A DNA stretch of 64,000 bases from Marinobacter nauticus (GCF_003634635.1 NZ_RBJB01000002.1:930001-994000); one strand, 5' to 3'. Positions 1-9,777 are shown, counted from the stretch's first letter. Made by a program: numbers and translations. Notes: generated from the letters alone by a model not told the origin.

Positions 1-300
1 CGCAGCGCCTGGTCCGAACTGCAACAGCTTGAAACCAAGGCCCGGCCTGCGCCGGAATGGTTCGCGGCGCTCAATGCCCTGCTCAAACGAGCGGCGCGGC
101 AGAGTCATCCGGAAAAGCATCCAGAGGCCATGACCGGGCAGCAGTGGATCGACTTCCTCCTGGAAACCGCGCCGAAAGACCGCATCGCCGCCCGTCCCGT
201 CGTTGAGGCTATGGTCACAAGCACCTGGCAACCACGTCCCGGCGCACAGACTGAACAGGCGCTGGCGTTCGCCAGAACCTGGTTGGAGGCCCAGTCATGA
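1..300 (+). CDS. DUF4381 family protein, C-terminal part (5' end outside window)
   Basis: An open frame runs from the left edge to a TGA at 298-300 and encodes about 99 residues rich in Trp, Ala and Arg. The residues near WFAALNALLKRAARQ and TGQQWIDFL resemble the C-terminal part of DUF4381 proteins, which precede von Willebrand A (VWA) genes in Bat/aerotolerance operons. The stop overlaps the ATG of the next gene (ATGA), so the two are translationally coupled. The membrane segment expected near the N terminus would lie outside the window. The molecular role is unknown; family assignment rests on the fragment and on context. Confidence 0.7.
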   Translation, partial: RSAWSELQQLETKARPAPEWFAALNALLKRAARQSHPEKHPEAMTGQQWIDFLLETAPKDRIAARPVVEAMVTSTWQPRPGAQTEQALAFARTWLEAQS

Positions 301-1316
301 TCAGTCTGGCTTACCCGTGGGTGCTGTTACTGGCATTGCTGCCGCTGCTACTTGGTAACCGCAAGCGGCAGAGCGAACCGGTGGATGCTCCGGTCATTCC
401 GGTCGGGCACTGGTTGTCCGGAATGCCGGGCGTGAGCTCCCGGGGAAGATCAACGCCGCGCTGGCGCCAGCTTCTGCTATTGCTGGCCTGGCTATGCCTG
501 GTGGTCGCCCTGGCCCGCCCTCAGCATGTTGGCGAAGAAATCCAGATGCCCGTAACCGGCCGCGATCTGATGCTGGTGGTCGACATTTCTCCCAGCATGG
601 ACGAACAGGACATGGTGCTTCAGGGCCGCAGCATCAACCGCTTGCAGGCGGTGAAACGGGTGCTGGATGACTTCATAGACCAGCGTGAGGGCGACCGGCT
701 GGGGCTCATTCTGTTCGGCACCGAACCTTACGTTCAGGCTCCACTGACCTTCGACCGGGAAACGGTACGGACCCTGCTGTTCGAGGCAGGCCTGGGCATG
801 GCTGGCCGGGCCACCGCCATCGGGGATGCCATCGGGTTATCGGTGAAACGTCTGCGCGAACGCCCACAGGAACAACGCGTGGTGATCCTGCTGACAGACG
901 GGGCAAATACCGCTGGCCAGGTCAGCCCGGACAAGGCCACGGAAATTGCCCAGGCAGCCGGCGTGCGGCTTTACACCATCGGCATCGGCGCCGATACCAT
1001 GATCCAGCGCGGGCTGCTGGGTTCAAGGCGGGTCAACCCCTCAAGGGATCTTGATGAGGAACTGCTCACACGCATGGCAGAACAGACCGGTGGCCGGTAT
1101 TTCCGAGCCCGAAGCCTGCCAGAGCTGGAAATGATCTACGACAGCATCAATCAGCTCGAACCGATAGAACAGGATGGCCAGTTCTACCGGCCGGTGACAG
1201 AACTCTACGCCTGGCCGGCTGGCATCGCCGCCGGGCTTTGGCTGCTATTGACTGCCCTGCGACTGGCATCCAACCGATATCAGCAAAACACCGCTACGGA
1301 GGCTGGCCATGGCTGA
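297..1316 (+). CDS. batA: VWA-domain membrane protein, BatA type
   Basis: This 339-residue protein has two N-terminal hydrophobic segments (about residues 5-20 and 58-74), a VWA domain from about residue 90 and a C-terminal membrane segment near 310-325. The metal-ion-dependent adhesion site is intact: Asp96-Ser98-Ser100 in DISPS, with the later conserved Thr-Asp in LLTDGAN. This is the BatA layout, with the VWA domain outside the cytoplasm between membrane anchors. It overlaps its upstream neighbour by 4 bases and the next gene by 8, so the operon is tightly coupled. Bat proteins are linked to oxygen tolerance and envelope stress; the exact biochemical role is not known. Confidence 0.85.
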   Translation: MISLAYPWVLLLALLPLLLGNRKRQSEPVDAPVIPVGHWLSGMPGVSSRGRSTPRWRQLLLLLAWLCLVVALARPQHVGEEIQMPVTGRDLMLVVDISPSMDEQDMVLQGRSINRLQAVKRVLDDFIDQREGDRLGLILFGTEPYVQAPLTFDRETVRTLLFEAGLGMAGRATAIGDAIGLSVKRLRERPQEQRVVILLTDGANTAGQVSPDKATEIAQAAGVRLYTIGIGADTMIQRGLLGSRRVNPSRDLDEELLTRMAEQTGGRYFRARSLPELEMIYDSINQLEPIEQDGQFYRPVTELYAWPAGIAAGLWLLLTALRLASNRYQQNTATEAGHG

Positions 1317-3147
1317 CTTCCATTTTCTGCGCCCCTTGTGGTTAATTCTGTTGCTGGCGGTTCCGGTCCTGTTTATGGCCCGACATCAACTTCGCCAGGG
1401 TGAGACCGGATGGGCCCGATACATCCCCGCTCACCTGTTACAGCCCTTGATTCGTTCCCGGACCAACGAGACCACTGGCACCACCCGCTCGCCACTGCTG
1501 CCTCTGAGTCTGGCGCTGGTTCTGCTCGCGATTGCCCTCGCCGGGCCAAGCTGGCGACAGGCACCCACCCCCCTGAAACAAACCCAGGACAGCCTGGTCA
1601 TTCTTCTGGATCTGTCGCTTTCGATGCTGGCCACCGACGTAGAACCAGACAGGCTGACGCTGGCCAAGCGCAAGGTCCGCGACATCCTCACGCAGCGAAA
1701 AGGCGGTTTGACGGCGCTGGTGGTTTACTCCGGCGACGCCCACACGGTAACGCCACTTACCGGCGACACCCGCACCATTGAGGCCATGCTCAGCGTGCTG
1801 GACCCCACCATCATGCCTGCCCAGGGCAACCGCGCCGATCTGGCCGTGCGTCAGGCGGTCGACCTGCTGGACCAGGGCGCACCGGGCCAGGGTCGCATAC
1901 TGCTGATCTCCGAGGCGGTACCGGAACAGCAATACAGTTCAATCCGTCAGCAACTGGCAGATACTCCCTATCCCCTGAACACCTTCGTGGTGGGCACCAG
2001 CGAAGGCGGTCCCATTCCCCTGGCAAAACGCGGATTCATTCGGGACAACGGCAGGATTGTCATCAGCCAGGCCGAACCAGACTCCCTGGCCCAACTGGCC
2101 AGCATCAACGGCGGAACCAGCCACGAACTGACGCTGGATGACCGGGATATTCGCGCCCTGGCGCTGGAGCCATCACAAACCGATGAATGGCAGAACGAAC
2201 AGGACGGCATGACCGTTAATCGCTGGCAGGACGACGGTTACTGGCTGCTCTGGCTGGTGCTGCCGTTACTCATTCTGGGCTGGCGTCGGGGAGCCTTTGC
2301 CATTCTGGCCTTCGCGCTGATTCCGCTGGCAGGCGCTCCGCGCCCGGTTCAGGCTCTGGACTGGGGCAGCCTGTGGCTGCGAGAAGACCAGCGTGGGCCG
2401 GATCTTATCCAGCAGGATCCGGCCAGGGCCGCCACCGTTCTTGAACAGCCGGGCTGGCGCGGTTCAGCACTCTATCGCGATGGCCAGTACAGTGACGCCG
2501 CGGAAGCCTTTGCCAATCAACCGGGGGCCGCCGGCGACTACAACCGGGGCAACGCCCTGGCCCGGGCCGGCCAACTGGAACAGGCCATTGACGCCTATCA
2601 ACAGGCACTGGAACAGCAGCCGGATTTCGAAGATGCGCGCTTCAACCGGCAACTGGTAGAGCAACTCCTGAACCAGCAACAGAAGTCTCAGGGCGAGGGA
2701 GAAGGCGACAACAACCGGGAAAACAACGATCAGAATCCCGGACAGCTGAATGGCTCCAGAGGCCAGGGCCAGGGCAATGACAGCCAGGACAGCGCCGGGC
2801 AGGATTCTGCAAACAACAATGGCGAGAATCAGGATTCCCGGCCTGGCGAGCAACAGCAGCCCTCCGAGAACGGCGAAAATTCACAGGATAACGCCGGAGA
2901 GCCACAACCGGAGGATGGCTCACAGGAGCAACAGCGGAATGCCCAGGCAGGCCCGGACGGGCCTTCCGGAGAGCGACAGAGTGGTGCCAGTGCGCCCGCC
3001 GAAATATCAGAACAGCCCCTGAGCCAGGGCCAGGAACAGTGGCTGCGCCGTATACCGGACAACCCCGGCGGGTTACTGCAACGCAAGTTCCTGCAACAGT
3101 ACCAACAACGACAGACAACACCCGATGAGGGCGACACACCATGGTAA
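1309..3147 (+). CDS. batB: VWA-TPR fusion membrane protein (BatB joined to BatC)
   Basis: In this 612-residue protein, residues 1-80 carry two membrane segments. A VWA domain follows with an intact adhesion-site motif (Asp101, Ser103, Ser105 in DLSLS). Two more hydrophobic stretches lie near 308-350. Residues about 410-450 form a TPR-like repeat (YNRGNALARAGQLEQAIDAY). From about 455 to 580 the chain is low complexity, dominated by Gln, Gly, Asn, Asp and Ser. BatB supplies the VWA half and BatC the TPR half; in many bacteria these are separate genes, so this is a fused form. It overlaps batA by 8 bases and batD by 7. Confidence 0.85.
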   Translation: MADFHFLRPLWLILLLAVPVLFMARHQLRQGETGWARYIPAHLLQPLIRSRTNETTGTTRSPLLPLSLALVLLAIALAGPSWRQAPTPLKQTQDSLVILLDLSLSMLATDVEPDRLTLAKRKVRDILTQRKGGLTALVVYSGDAHTVTPLTGDTRTIEAMLSVLDPTIMPAQGNRADLAVRQAVDLLDQGAPGQGRILLISEAVPEQQYSSIRQQLADTPYPLNTFVVGTSEGGPIPLAKRGFIRDNGRIVISQAEPDSLAQLASINGGTSHELTLDDRDIRALALEPSQTDEWQNEQDGMTVNRWQDDGYWLLWLVLPLLILGWRRGAFAILAFALIPLAGAPRPVQALDWGSLWLREDQRGPDLIQQDPARAATVLEQPGWRGSALYRDGQYSDAAEAFANQPGAAGDYNRGNALARAGQLEQAIDAYQQALEQQPDFEDARFNRQLVEQLLNQQQKSQGEGEGDNNRENNDQNPGQLNGSRGQGQGNDSQDSAGQDSANNNGENQDSRPGEQQQPSENGENSQDNAGEPQPEDGSQEQQRNAQAGPDGPSGERQSGASAPAEISEQPLSQGQEQWLRRIPDNPGGLLQRKFLQQYQQRQTTPDEGDTPW

Positions 3148-4883
3148 CGCGCGTTCTCTCCCTTGCCGCGACATTCATTCTTTTGTTCCTGTCAGCCGTC
3201 AGTCACGCTGCCGACAGACTGGTAGTGGAACCGGATCGAACCCAGCTCTACGAAGGTGAGGTACTGACCCTGACCGTCAAGGGTTCCATGAAAATCGACA
3301 TTAATCTGAGCAATCTGTTCAGCTTCGATCTGTCACAGTTGCCGTCGCCAGATATCGAAAAGGTCGAGCCGGATTTCGAAATCCTGGCCCGCAACCAGCG
3401 CTACAGCGTGCAAACCGTCAACAACGAAATGGTAGGCGAAATAACCTGGACCTATCAGCTCGCCCCGACCAGCACCGGTACACTGACAATTCCCGAACTG
3501 ACGTTCAAGGATTCCATTTCCGACCCGGTCGACATCGAGGTTATTTCCGGCACCCCTCCGGATCAACCGGCGGCCAGCCGTGACAGCTTTATCGAGCTGT
3601 CCGCAGACAAGGCGGAAGTGTACGTTCAGGAACAGCTGGTACTGACCATACAGTTGTTCTTCTCCGGCAACCTGATCCGGGGAGAGCTGTCGGAGCCTGA
3701 GCACCCGGACGCCATCATCGAGTCACTGGGCAAACAGCGTGAGTTTACCCGCTATCGCGACGGAATCCGGTATCGGGTGGTTGAGCGGCGTTACGCCATC
3801 TTTCCCCAAACACCGGGCACTCTCAGCCTGGAGCCTATCCGGTTTGAGGGCCAGGCCAGGGATGCCTCGGGCCAGTTGCGCTTCCTTCGCGACCGGCAGC
3901 AACTCTATGACGTTCCGGTCAAACCCGTACCTGCCGGATATCCGGACAATCAGCCCTGGTTACCAGCACGAAGTCTGACCCTGAGCGACGAAGGCCTGCC
4001 CTCTACCCAGGAACTCGCCGTCGGCAGCAATCTCAGCCGGAAAGTGACCCTACAGGCGCTAGGATTGCCCGCCGAAGCCCTGCCGCCTATATCCCGGGAG
4101 CTACCGGACGCCATCCGCAGCTACCCGGAACAGCCCCTGCGCAATACCGAAACCACTCCGGAGGGACTTCGCGCCACACTGCAGCAGGTGACCGCCCTGG
4201 TGCCTGTCCAGGCGGGCGAAACCACCCTGCCCGCGCTTCGTGTACCCTGGTGGAACACCGACACCGACCAGTTGGAGCACGCCGTGTTGCCGGAGCGCCG
4301 TTTCCGGATTACTGGCGATAACGCCACCTCCGCGCCGCCCGCACAGATAACGGACGATTCAGCGGGGCCCACAGGTTCACCGGTAACCCCGGAGACAACC
4401 GAGGGCTCAGAACCATACGGAAACCGCCTCTGGCTTTGGGCTACGGTTGTGTTTGCGGCCCTTTGGTTGCTGACCCTGGCGCTCTGGTGGCGGGCTCGTC
4501 AAACCTCAGCACCGGGCTCCAAAGAACCCGTCGATGGCGGCATCGACAACGAACGTGAAGCGTTTGAAGCACTTCAGGCTGCGGTCAAACGAGGCTCCGG
4601 GGAAACGTCTACGCTGCTGCTGCGCTGGGCCCGACTGCGCTTCCCAAGGCTCTCATTTGATTCCGTTTCGGATCTGTTCAAACTGACAGAAGACCGCGCA
4701 CTGAAAACCGCCTTTGACCGCTTTCAGGCCGGACTGTATTCGGGCCAGCACCATACCCACGAAGAGAATGCGAGGCAACAACTGCAACAGGCACTGGATA
4801 GCCTGCGCCGGAACACCGCCTGGGACAACGAAGCGTCATCGCCAGACCTACCGCCGCTGTATCCCGCGTCTCTCTCGCGCTGA
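3141..4883 (+). CDS. batD: BatD family protein (oxygen-tolerance protein)
   Basis: This 580-residue protein starts with a clear signal peptide (hydrophobic core about residues 6-20, then SHAAD). A long periplasmic region of immunoglobulin-like beta repeats follows, then one membrane segment near 430-447 (LWLWATVVFAALWLLTLALW) and a cytoplasmic helical tail. This is the standard BatD layout. It is the last gene of the operon: it overlaps the BatB/BatC fusion by 7 bases and is followed 14 bases later by a strong terminator. BatD is thought to act with the VWA proteins at the inner membrane; no enzymatic motif is visible. Confidence 0.85.
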   Translation: MVTRVLSLAATFILLFLSAVSHAADRLVVEPDRTQLYEGEVLTLTVKGSMKIDINLSNLFSFDLSQLPSPDIEKVEPDFEILARNQRYSVQTVNNEMVGEITWTYQLAPTSTGTLTIPELTFKDSISDPVDIEVISGTPPDQPAASRDSFIELSADKAEVYVQEQLVLTIQLFFSGNLIRGELSEPEHPDAIIESLGKQREFTRYRDGIRYRVVERRYAIFPQTPGTLSLEPIRFEGQARDASGQLRFLRDRQQLYDVPVKPVPAGYPDNQPWLPARSLTLSDEGLPSTQELAVGSNLSRKVTLQALGLPAEALPPISRELPDAIRSYPEQPLRNTETTPEGLRATLQQVTALVPVQAGETTLPALRVPWWNTDTDQLEHAVLPERRFRITGDNATSAPPAQITDDSAGPTGSPVTPETTEGSEPYGNRLWLWATVVFAALWLLTLALWWRARQTSAPGSKEPVDGGIDNEREAFEALQAAVKRGSGETSTLLLRWARLRFPRLSFDSVSDLFKLTEDRALKTAFDRFQAGLYSGQHHTHEENARQQLQQALDSLRRNTAWDNEASSPDLPPLYPASLSR

Positions 4884-4894
4884 TTCCGGCCCAG

Positions 4895-4923
4895 AAAAAA
4901 GCCCGTCGAAGTGACGGGCTTTT
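4895..4923. terminator. Bidirectional rho-independent terminator between batD and ccmI
   Basis: A 7-bp stem (GCCCGTC 4901-4907 with GACGGGC 4913-4919, 5-base loop) is flanked by six A on the left and four T on the right. It can therefore end transcription from both sides. It lies between the convergent batD (stop 4883) and ccmI (stop 4929). Confidence 0.85.
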
Positions 4924-4928
4924 CAATT

Positions 4929-6203
4929 TCAGTTGGTCAGTTCCTGGTTAATCACCAACTCGACAGGTGGTTCCGCTTCCGCCGGGGGCAGCACCTCTGC
5001 CTCAACCCGGCCTTCCCAGTCTCCCGGCTGCGGATTAACACTGCCTGAGCGGCTCAAACGGGCGACCACCACCACATCTTGCTGTGCAGAAATCGCAGAT
5101 TCAGGGGACATGGCATAACGATCATCCAGCCGGATCTCGGCGGGCAAATCGCCGGCTGTCATCCTGGCAACAGCAACCGGCGCACCGCCCGCCGCAGCCG
5201 CTGGCCGCGCAAAGATGAACAGCACGGTATTGTCAGCCACTTGCTGGCGCAAACCTTCGTCCAGCGATACCCGTAAGGACACGCCCGGTCCAGCAGCCTG
5301 CTGAGGCTCGGAGGCAACTCCCTCAGGCGGGGTCTCGCCCAGGCGTCGGTAGGCCTCCTCGATACCTCCACGGATGGCCCCGAGCTGTGGATGGTCCGGC
5401 GCTACCTCGGTAATACGCTGCCAGTATTCAATGGCTTCCCGGTAGTTTTGCTGACCGAAGGCATTGATGCCCATCAGCCCCAGTGCATTGACCTCATCCG
5501 GGTTCAGGGCCCGGGCAGCCGCAATGGCATCGGTAACCGCCGGGGTCATCTCGCCTTCGCTGGCAAAATAGTTAGCCTGTGCAGCCAGCCCCAGGGCCAC
5601 CGCGCTGGCGTTTCGGTCCTCGGATACCACATCGGCAAGACGGCGATAGGCCTCGGCCGCTTGCTCATAGCGCTCAAGACGCATGTAGGTCTGCCCCAAC
5701 ATCGCCCACCCATCGGCATTGTCCGGGCTTTCTTCAAGTCGCTTGCGCAGTTGGTCGGCCAATGCCGCCATGCGGGCCGTCTGGTCGCCTTGCGTGGCAT
5801 TCATTTCCTGCATCGCAAGGAACTGCTCCACCTGATCCATGGAACCCCATTCCTGATACCCGAAATAGGTGCCCACCGGCAAGACCAGGATCGCCAGCAA
5901 GGCGACAACCATGGCGCTACGCCGCCCGGGTACTCGTCGCTGGGTAACGGGCTCCTCCGGTACATCATCGAGCATGGCGCCCGCCAGCTCTTCCTTCAGC
6001 TGCTTGTAGCTCTCGTCATCCAGTATGCCGGCCTCATGCTCGTTCTCCAGCTCTTTGAGCCGGGTGCGATAGGCCAGAAGATTCTGATTTCGCAGATCTG
6101 CCTCCAGGCGGGCCCGGGGTTTATGAAAAAAGACTGGATAAAGCACAAAGGCCAGGGCCACCAGAATGAGTACGGTCCCGGCAATCCAGAAGGTATCGGT
6201 CAT
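4929..6203 (-). CDS. ccmI: Cytochrome c maturation protein CcmI
   Basis: This 424-residue protein has an N-terminal membrane segment (about residues 6-24), a cytoplasmic coiled region rich in Glu and Arg (LLAYRTRLKELENEHEAG), and a second membrane segment near 93-113. A TPR domain follows (about 165-290; WAMLGQTYMRLERYEQAAEA) and a beta-rich C-terminal domain. This is the full-length CcmI layout: a chaperone that holds apocytochrome c for haem attachment together with CcmH and CcmF. It is the last gene of the ccm operon, 33 bases after ccmH. Confidence 0.92.
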   Translation of the reverse strand: MTDTFWIAGTVLILVALAFVLYPVFFHKPRARLEADLRNQNLLAYRTRLKELENEHEAGILDDESYKQLKEELAGAMLDDVPEEPVTQRRVPGRRSAMVVALLAILVLPVGTYFGYQEWGSMDQVEQFLAMQEMNATQGDQTARMAALADQLRKRLEESPDNADGWAMLGQTYMRLERYEQAAEAYRRLADVVSEDRNASAVALGLAAQANYFASEGEMTPAVTDAIAAARALNPDEVNALGLMGINAFGQQNYREAIEYWQRITEVAPDHPQLGAIRGGIEEAYRRLGETPPEGVASEPQQAAGPGVSLRVSLDEGLRQQVADNTVLFIFARPAAAAGGAPVAVARMTAGDLPAEIRLDDRYAMSPESAISAQQDVVVVARLSRSGSVNPQPGDWEGRVEAEVLPPAEAEPPVELVINQELTN

Positions 6204-6236
6204 GGAAATATCGTCACGTCTCGAAATGAATGGGAG

Positions 6237-6719
6237 TTATCGGCGATCAGCCTTGTCACTTTGACTGGCCAGAATCTGCTCTGCCCGGGCCCGGTCTTCC
6301 GCACTCAGGGGCGGTTCGTCTTCACGCCTGCGGGCACGCCACACCACACCGGCCACAATCAGAAAACCGCCAATGGTGGCAATCGCCGGAAAGGCCCAGA
6401 GGAGAATGGTGCGGTTATCCACCGGCGGTTTGTACTGAACGAATTCGCCAAAACGGTCGACCAGAGCACCCACGATCTGATCATTGGAGGCCCCCTCCTG
6501 CATCATGCGGTAGACCTCGTCCCGCATATCCTTGGAGATCGGCGCATTGGAATCGGCAATGTTCTGGTTCTGACACTTGGGACAGCGCAATTCTGAGATC
6601 AATTGCTGATAACGCTGTTCTTCAGCCCGGGTATCGAAGTCATAGACTTCTGACACCTCGGCAATTGCCGGGCCCGAGAGCACCATCAACACGGTTAAGA
6701 AAGCGGGTAACAAACGCAT
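6237..6719 (-). CDS. ccmH: Cytochrome c maturation thiol-oxidoreductase CcmH
   Basis: This 160-residue protein has a signal-like N terminus (cleavage likely after about residue 20). The family motif LRCPKCQNQ carries the redox pair Cys46 and Cys49, and a C-terminal membrane anchor lies near 104-126. CcmH reduces the cysteines of the apocytochrome CXXCH motif or resolves its mixed disulfide with CcmG. This is the short form without a fused TPR region; CcmI supplies that part separately. The stop-start junction with ccmG shares one base. Confidence 0.93.
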   Translation of the reverse strand: MRLLPAFLTVLMVLSGPAIAEVSEVYDFDTRAEEQRYQQLISELRCPKCQNQNIADSNAPISKDMRDEVYRMMQEGASNDQIVGALVDRFGEFVQYKPPVDNRTILLWAFPAIATIGGFLIVAGVVWRARRREDEPPLSAEDRARAEQILASQSDKADRR

Positions 6720-7255
6720 CAGCTGTTCCCCCGGGCCTGAGCGATAACCGGCAAGAGCACTTCTTCCCAGACTTTCTGGTTCACAACGCCTACGTGGCGA
6801 TAGCGCACCACGCCCTCTGCGTCGATAACAAAGGTTTCCGGCGCACCATACACGCCCAGGTCAAAACCCAGGGTTCCCTTCGGGTCGAAGATAATGGTCT
6901 CGTAGGGATTACCCAGCCGGTTCAGGAACCGGAAGGCACTTTCCCGCTGATCCTTGTAGTTCAAGCCCACAATGCGAACTCCCTGTTCCCGGGCCAGATA
7001 CATCAGGTATTCATGCTCATCCCAGCAAGAGGGGCACCACTCGGCCCATACATTCAACAAGGATACTTCGCCCTGGAACACTGAGGGATCCAACTGAACC
7101 TCCGGATTGTCCAGAGACTCCAGGCTGAATTCGGGAACGGGCTTGCCGATCAGCACGGATTCCAGTTTGGTGGGGTCCTTGCCCAGGCCGGCAAACAGGA
7201 ATATCCCCACGCCGACGGCAATCACCAGCGGCAGGAACAGCAATACCCGCTTCAT
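6719..7255 (-). CDS. ccmG: Thiol:disulfide interchange protein CcmG/DsbE
   Basis: This 178-residue periplasmic thioredoxin-fold protein is held by an N-terminal membrane segment (about residues 4-22). The active site is WCPSC with Cys74 and Cys77, and a cis-proline region follows near GAPETFVID. It keeps the apocytochrome haem-binding cysteines reduced, acting with CcmH. It overlaps the end of ccmF by 4 bases, so the two are translationally coupled. Confidence 0.93.
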   Translation of the reverse strand: MKRVLLFLPLVIAVGVGIFLFAGLGKDPTKLESVLIGKPVPEFSLESLDNPEVQLDPSVFQGEVSLLNVWAEWCPSCWDEHEYLMYLAREQGVRIVGLNYKDQRESAFRFLNRLGNPYETIIFDPKGTLGFDLGVYGAPETFVIDAEGVVRYRHVGVVNQKVWEEVLLPVIAQARGNS

Positions 7256-9249
7256 GAGGACGCCTCCGCCACTTTACCCGGCGCTGCCGGCTCGCCGCTT
7301 TTCACGGCTTCCTCATCGCGCACACGAATACGGTATCGCTTGTCGGCAATCGCCAGGAATCCACCAATGGCCATCACCAGGGATCCGAGCCACAGCCATC
7401 GCACTAACGGTTTATACTGCAGCCGGATAGCCCAGGCATCGTCACTGATACGCTCACCAATGGCTACAAATATATCCCGGAACAGGCCGGCATCAATGTC
7501 CGCTTCGGTCATCACACTCATGCCAACCGGATACTGCCGCTTTTCCGGATGCAGGTCAGTCACGAGCTCCCCATCCAGGTAAACATTGAAGCTGCCGTAC
7601 TGGGCGGTAAAGTTGGGGCCACGACGCTCACCGATGTCGGTGAATACAATCTCATAATCCCCCACCATAGCGCGGTCACCCGGCTGCATGCGCACATCAC
7701 GCTCAATCCCGTAGTTGGAAACCACCGTCGCACCGGCCATCACCATGGCAAGCCCCAGATGCCCGAGAACCATGCCCCAGTAACTGCGGGACTGGCGCTT
7801 CAGGCCATGCCAGCGCCCTTTGCGGGAGGCGGATTTATCCCAAAGGTCCCAGGCGGTGGCCACCGCTACCCACATGGCCGCAAACACACCCAGGAAGGCC
7901 CAGGGTGCAAACCCTCCGTAGCCGATCATCACCCCCGCGCTGGCAATCAGACTGACGGCCAGCGGCCACAGCAGCTTGCGGGCCAGCCAGCCGCCGTCGG
8001 TTTTCTTCCAACGCGAGAAAATGCCTGCGCCCAGCAGCAGGCCAGTTGCCACCGCCAGAGGACTGAAGGTGGTATTGAAGAACGGTTCACCAATAGACAG
8101 CTTGCCCAGATCCAGATAATCCAGCACCAGCGGGTAAAGCGTGCCGATGGCCACAAGCATCGTGGCCGATACCAGCAAGACATTGTTCAGGAGCAGGAAG
8201 ATTTCCCGGGACAGAGAGCCATAACGGGAGCGCACATGCACTACCGGCGCCCGGAAGGCATAGAGGGTCAGGCTGGCCAGAATGGTAATGCCCAGCAGCG
8301 CCAGCAGGAAACTGCCTCGCTCCGGATCCGACGCGAAGGCATGGACGGAGGTGAGCACACCGGAACGAACCAGGAAGGTACCCAGCAGGCTCAGTGCGAA
8401 AGTGACAATAGCCAGCAACACGGTCCAGCTCTTGAAGACCCCGCGTTTTTCCGTGACTGCCAGCGAGTGCATCAAGGCGGTACCCGAAAGCCAGGGCAAC
8501 AGGGAGGCATTTTCAACCGGATCCCAGAACCACCAGCCGCCCCAGCCAAGCTCGTAATAGGCCCACCAGCTGCCCAGAGCGATGCCCACCGTCAGGAAGG
8601 ACCAGGCAACCGTGGTCCAGGGGCGCGACCAGCGAGCCCAGGCCGCGTCCAGTCGGCCGTTGATCAGTGCCGCAATGGCAAACGCAAAGGCCACCGAAAA
8701 ACCAACATAACCCATATAGAGCATGGGCGGGTGCATGATCAGGCCAATGTCCTGCAACAGCGGATTCAGATCCTGCCCATCTGCCGGTACGTTCGGCAGC
8801 AGACGGTCAAACGGGTTGGAGGTCAGAATGATAAACAGAAGGAAGCCAACGGAGACCATGCCCAGAACCGACAACACCTGGGATACCATCACCGAAGGCA
8901 GTTTACGGCTGAAGATGGCAACGGCCAGCGTCCAGCCTATGAGCATCAGTATCCACAAGAGCAACGAGCCCTCATGGCCGCCCCAGACCGCGCTGAACTT
9001 GTAGTACCAGGGCAACATGCTGTTGCTGTTATTGGCCACATAGGCCACCGAGAAGTCATCCACCAGAAAGGCGTGGGTCAGGATCGCAAACGCCAGGGCG
9101 GTGAACACAAACATGCCGGACGCCAGTGGCCGGGCAAATGCCTGCAGGCTGTCACGCCCGGTCAGAGCGCCCGCAAGCGGCACCACGGAGAGAAGTACTG
9201 CCAGCAGCAACGAGAGAATCAGTGCAAGCTGTCCGAGTTCCGGATACAT
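7252..9249 (-). CDS. ccmF: Haem lyase subunit CcmF
   Basis: This 665-residue polytopic membrane protein carries the Trp-rich WWD haem-handling segment (LGWGGWWFWDPVENASLLPW, about residues 235-254) and the conserved periplasmic His residues of the CcmF/CcsA superfamily. Length and membrane profile match full-length CcmF. With CcmH and CcmI it joins haem delivered by CcmE to apocytochrome c on the periplasmic side. It sits 34 bases after ccmE. Confidence 0.95.
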   Translation of the reverse strand: MYPELGQLALILSLLLAVLLSVVPLAGALTGRDSLQAFARPLASGMFVFTALAFAILTHAFLVDDFSVAYVANNSNSMLPWYYKFSAVWGGHEGSLLLWILMLIGWTLAVAIFSRKLPSVMVSQVLSVLGMVSVGFLLFIILTSNPFDRLLPNVPADGQDLNPLLQDIGLIMHPPMLYMGYVGFSVAFAFAIAALINGRLDAAWARWSRPWTTVAWSFLTVGIALGSWWAYYELGWGGWWFWDPVENASLLPWLSGTALMHSLAVTEKRGVFKSWTVLLAIVTFALSLLGTFLVRSGVLTSVHAFASDPERGSFLLALLGITILASLTLYAFRAPVVHVRSRYGSLSREIFLLLNNVLLVSATMLVAIGTLYPLVLDYLDLGKLSIGEPFFNTTFSPLAVATGLLLGAGIFSRWKKTDGGWLARKLLWPLAVSLIASAGVMIGYGGFAPWAFLGVFAAMWVAVATAWDLWDKSASRKGRWHGLKRQSRSYWGMVLGHLGLAMVMAGATVVSNYGIERDVRMQPGDRAMVGDYEIVFTDIGERRGPNFTAQYGSFNVYLDGELVTDLHPEKRQYPVGMSVMTEADIDAGLFRDIFVAIGERISDDAWAIRLQYKPLVRWLWLGSLVMAIGGFLAIADKRYRIRVRDEEAVKSGEPAAPGKVAEASS

Positions 9250-9283
9250 CGGGTTTCTCCAACGTCAGAAATGAATTGGGCGC

Positions 9284-9763
9284 TCAGTACGCCGTGGTTT
9301 CCGCGGCTTTTTCCACATCAGCAGACTTGTGCTGCCCCTTGGAAGAACGCTCCAGCGCCTCGGCCACTTCCGGTGGCATATAGTTCTCATCGTGTTTGGC
9401 CAGAACCTGATCGGCCACGAACACGCCCTGTTCATTCAGCCGCCCCATGGCAACCACGCCCTGCCCCTCGGCGAACAGATCAGGCAGTATGCCCTCGTAC
9501 TGTACCGGCACCGACGCAGCATAGTCGGTCACCCGGAAGTTCACCTTCAGGCTGTCGGTATCCCTTGCCACACTGCCCTCTTCAACCATGCCACCGGCCC
9601 GGATCCGGACATCAACCGGCGCGTTACCCGCAGCAATTTCCGTAGGATCGTAAAACAGGTTGATATTCTGTCGGAGGGCATAGGTGGTCAGGCCTACCGC
9701 AATGGCAATACCGGCCACCAGAAAGAGCACAATGGTCAGTCGTTTTTTTCGGATCGGATGCAT
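9284..9763 (-). CDS. ccmE: Periplasmic haem chaperone CcmE
   Basis: This 159-residue protein has an N-terminal membrane anchor (about residues 10-28), then a beta-barrel domain. The haem-binding motif [10 protein letters not shown] places the covalent haem ligand at His124 and the axial Tyr at 128. CcmE takes haem from CcmC/CcmD under CcmAB control and passes it to CcmF. Start and neighbours are standard for the operon. Confidence 0.95.
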   Translation of the reverse strand: MHPIRKKRLTIVLFLVAGIAIAVGLTTYALRQNINLFYDPTEIAAGNAPVDVRIRAGGMVEEGSVARDTDSLKVNFRVTDYAASVPVQYEGILPDLFAEGQGVVAMGRLNEQGVFVADQVLAKHDENYMPPEVAEALERSSKGQHKSADVEKAAETTAY

Positions 9764-9777
9764 GGATTACCTGCTGT

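Noticed and set aside
5391-6596. A 401-codon open frame opposite ccmI and ccmH.
   Set aside because: The opposite strand carries clear CcmI and CcmH; this frame has no motif.
7549-9645. A 698-codon open frame on the plus strand opposite ccmF and ccmE.
   Set aside because: It has no recognisable domain, is dominated by Gln/His/Arg/Pro, and mirrors the codon bias of the true ccmF gene.
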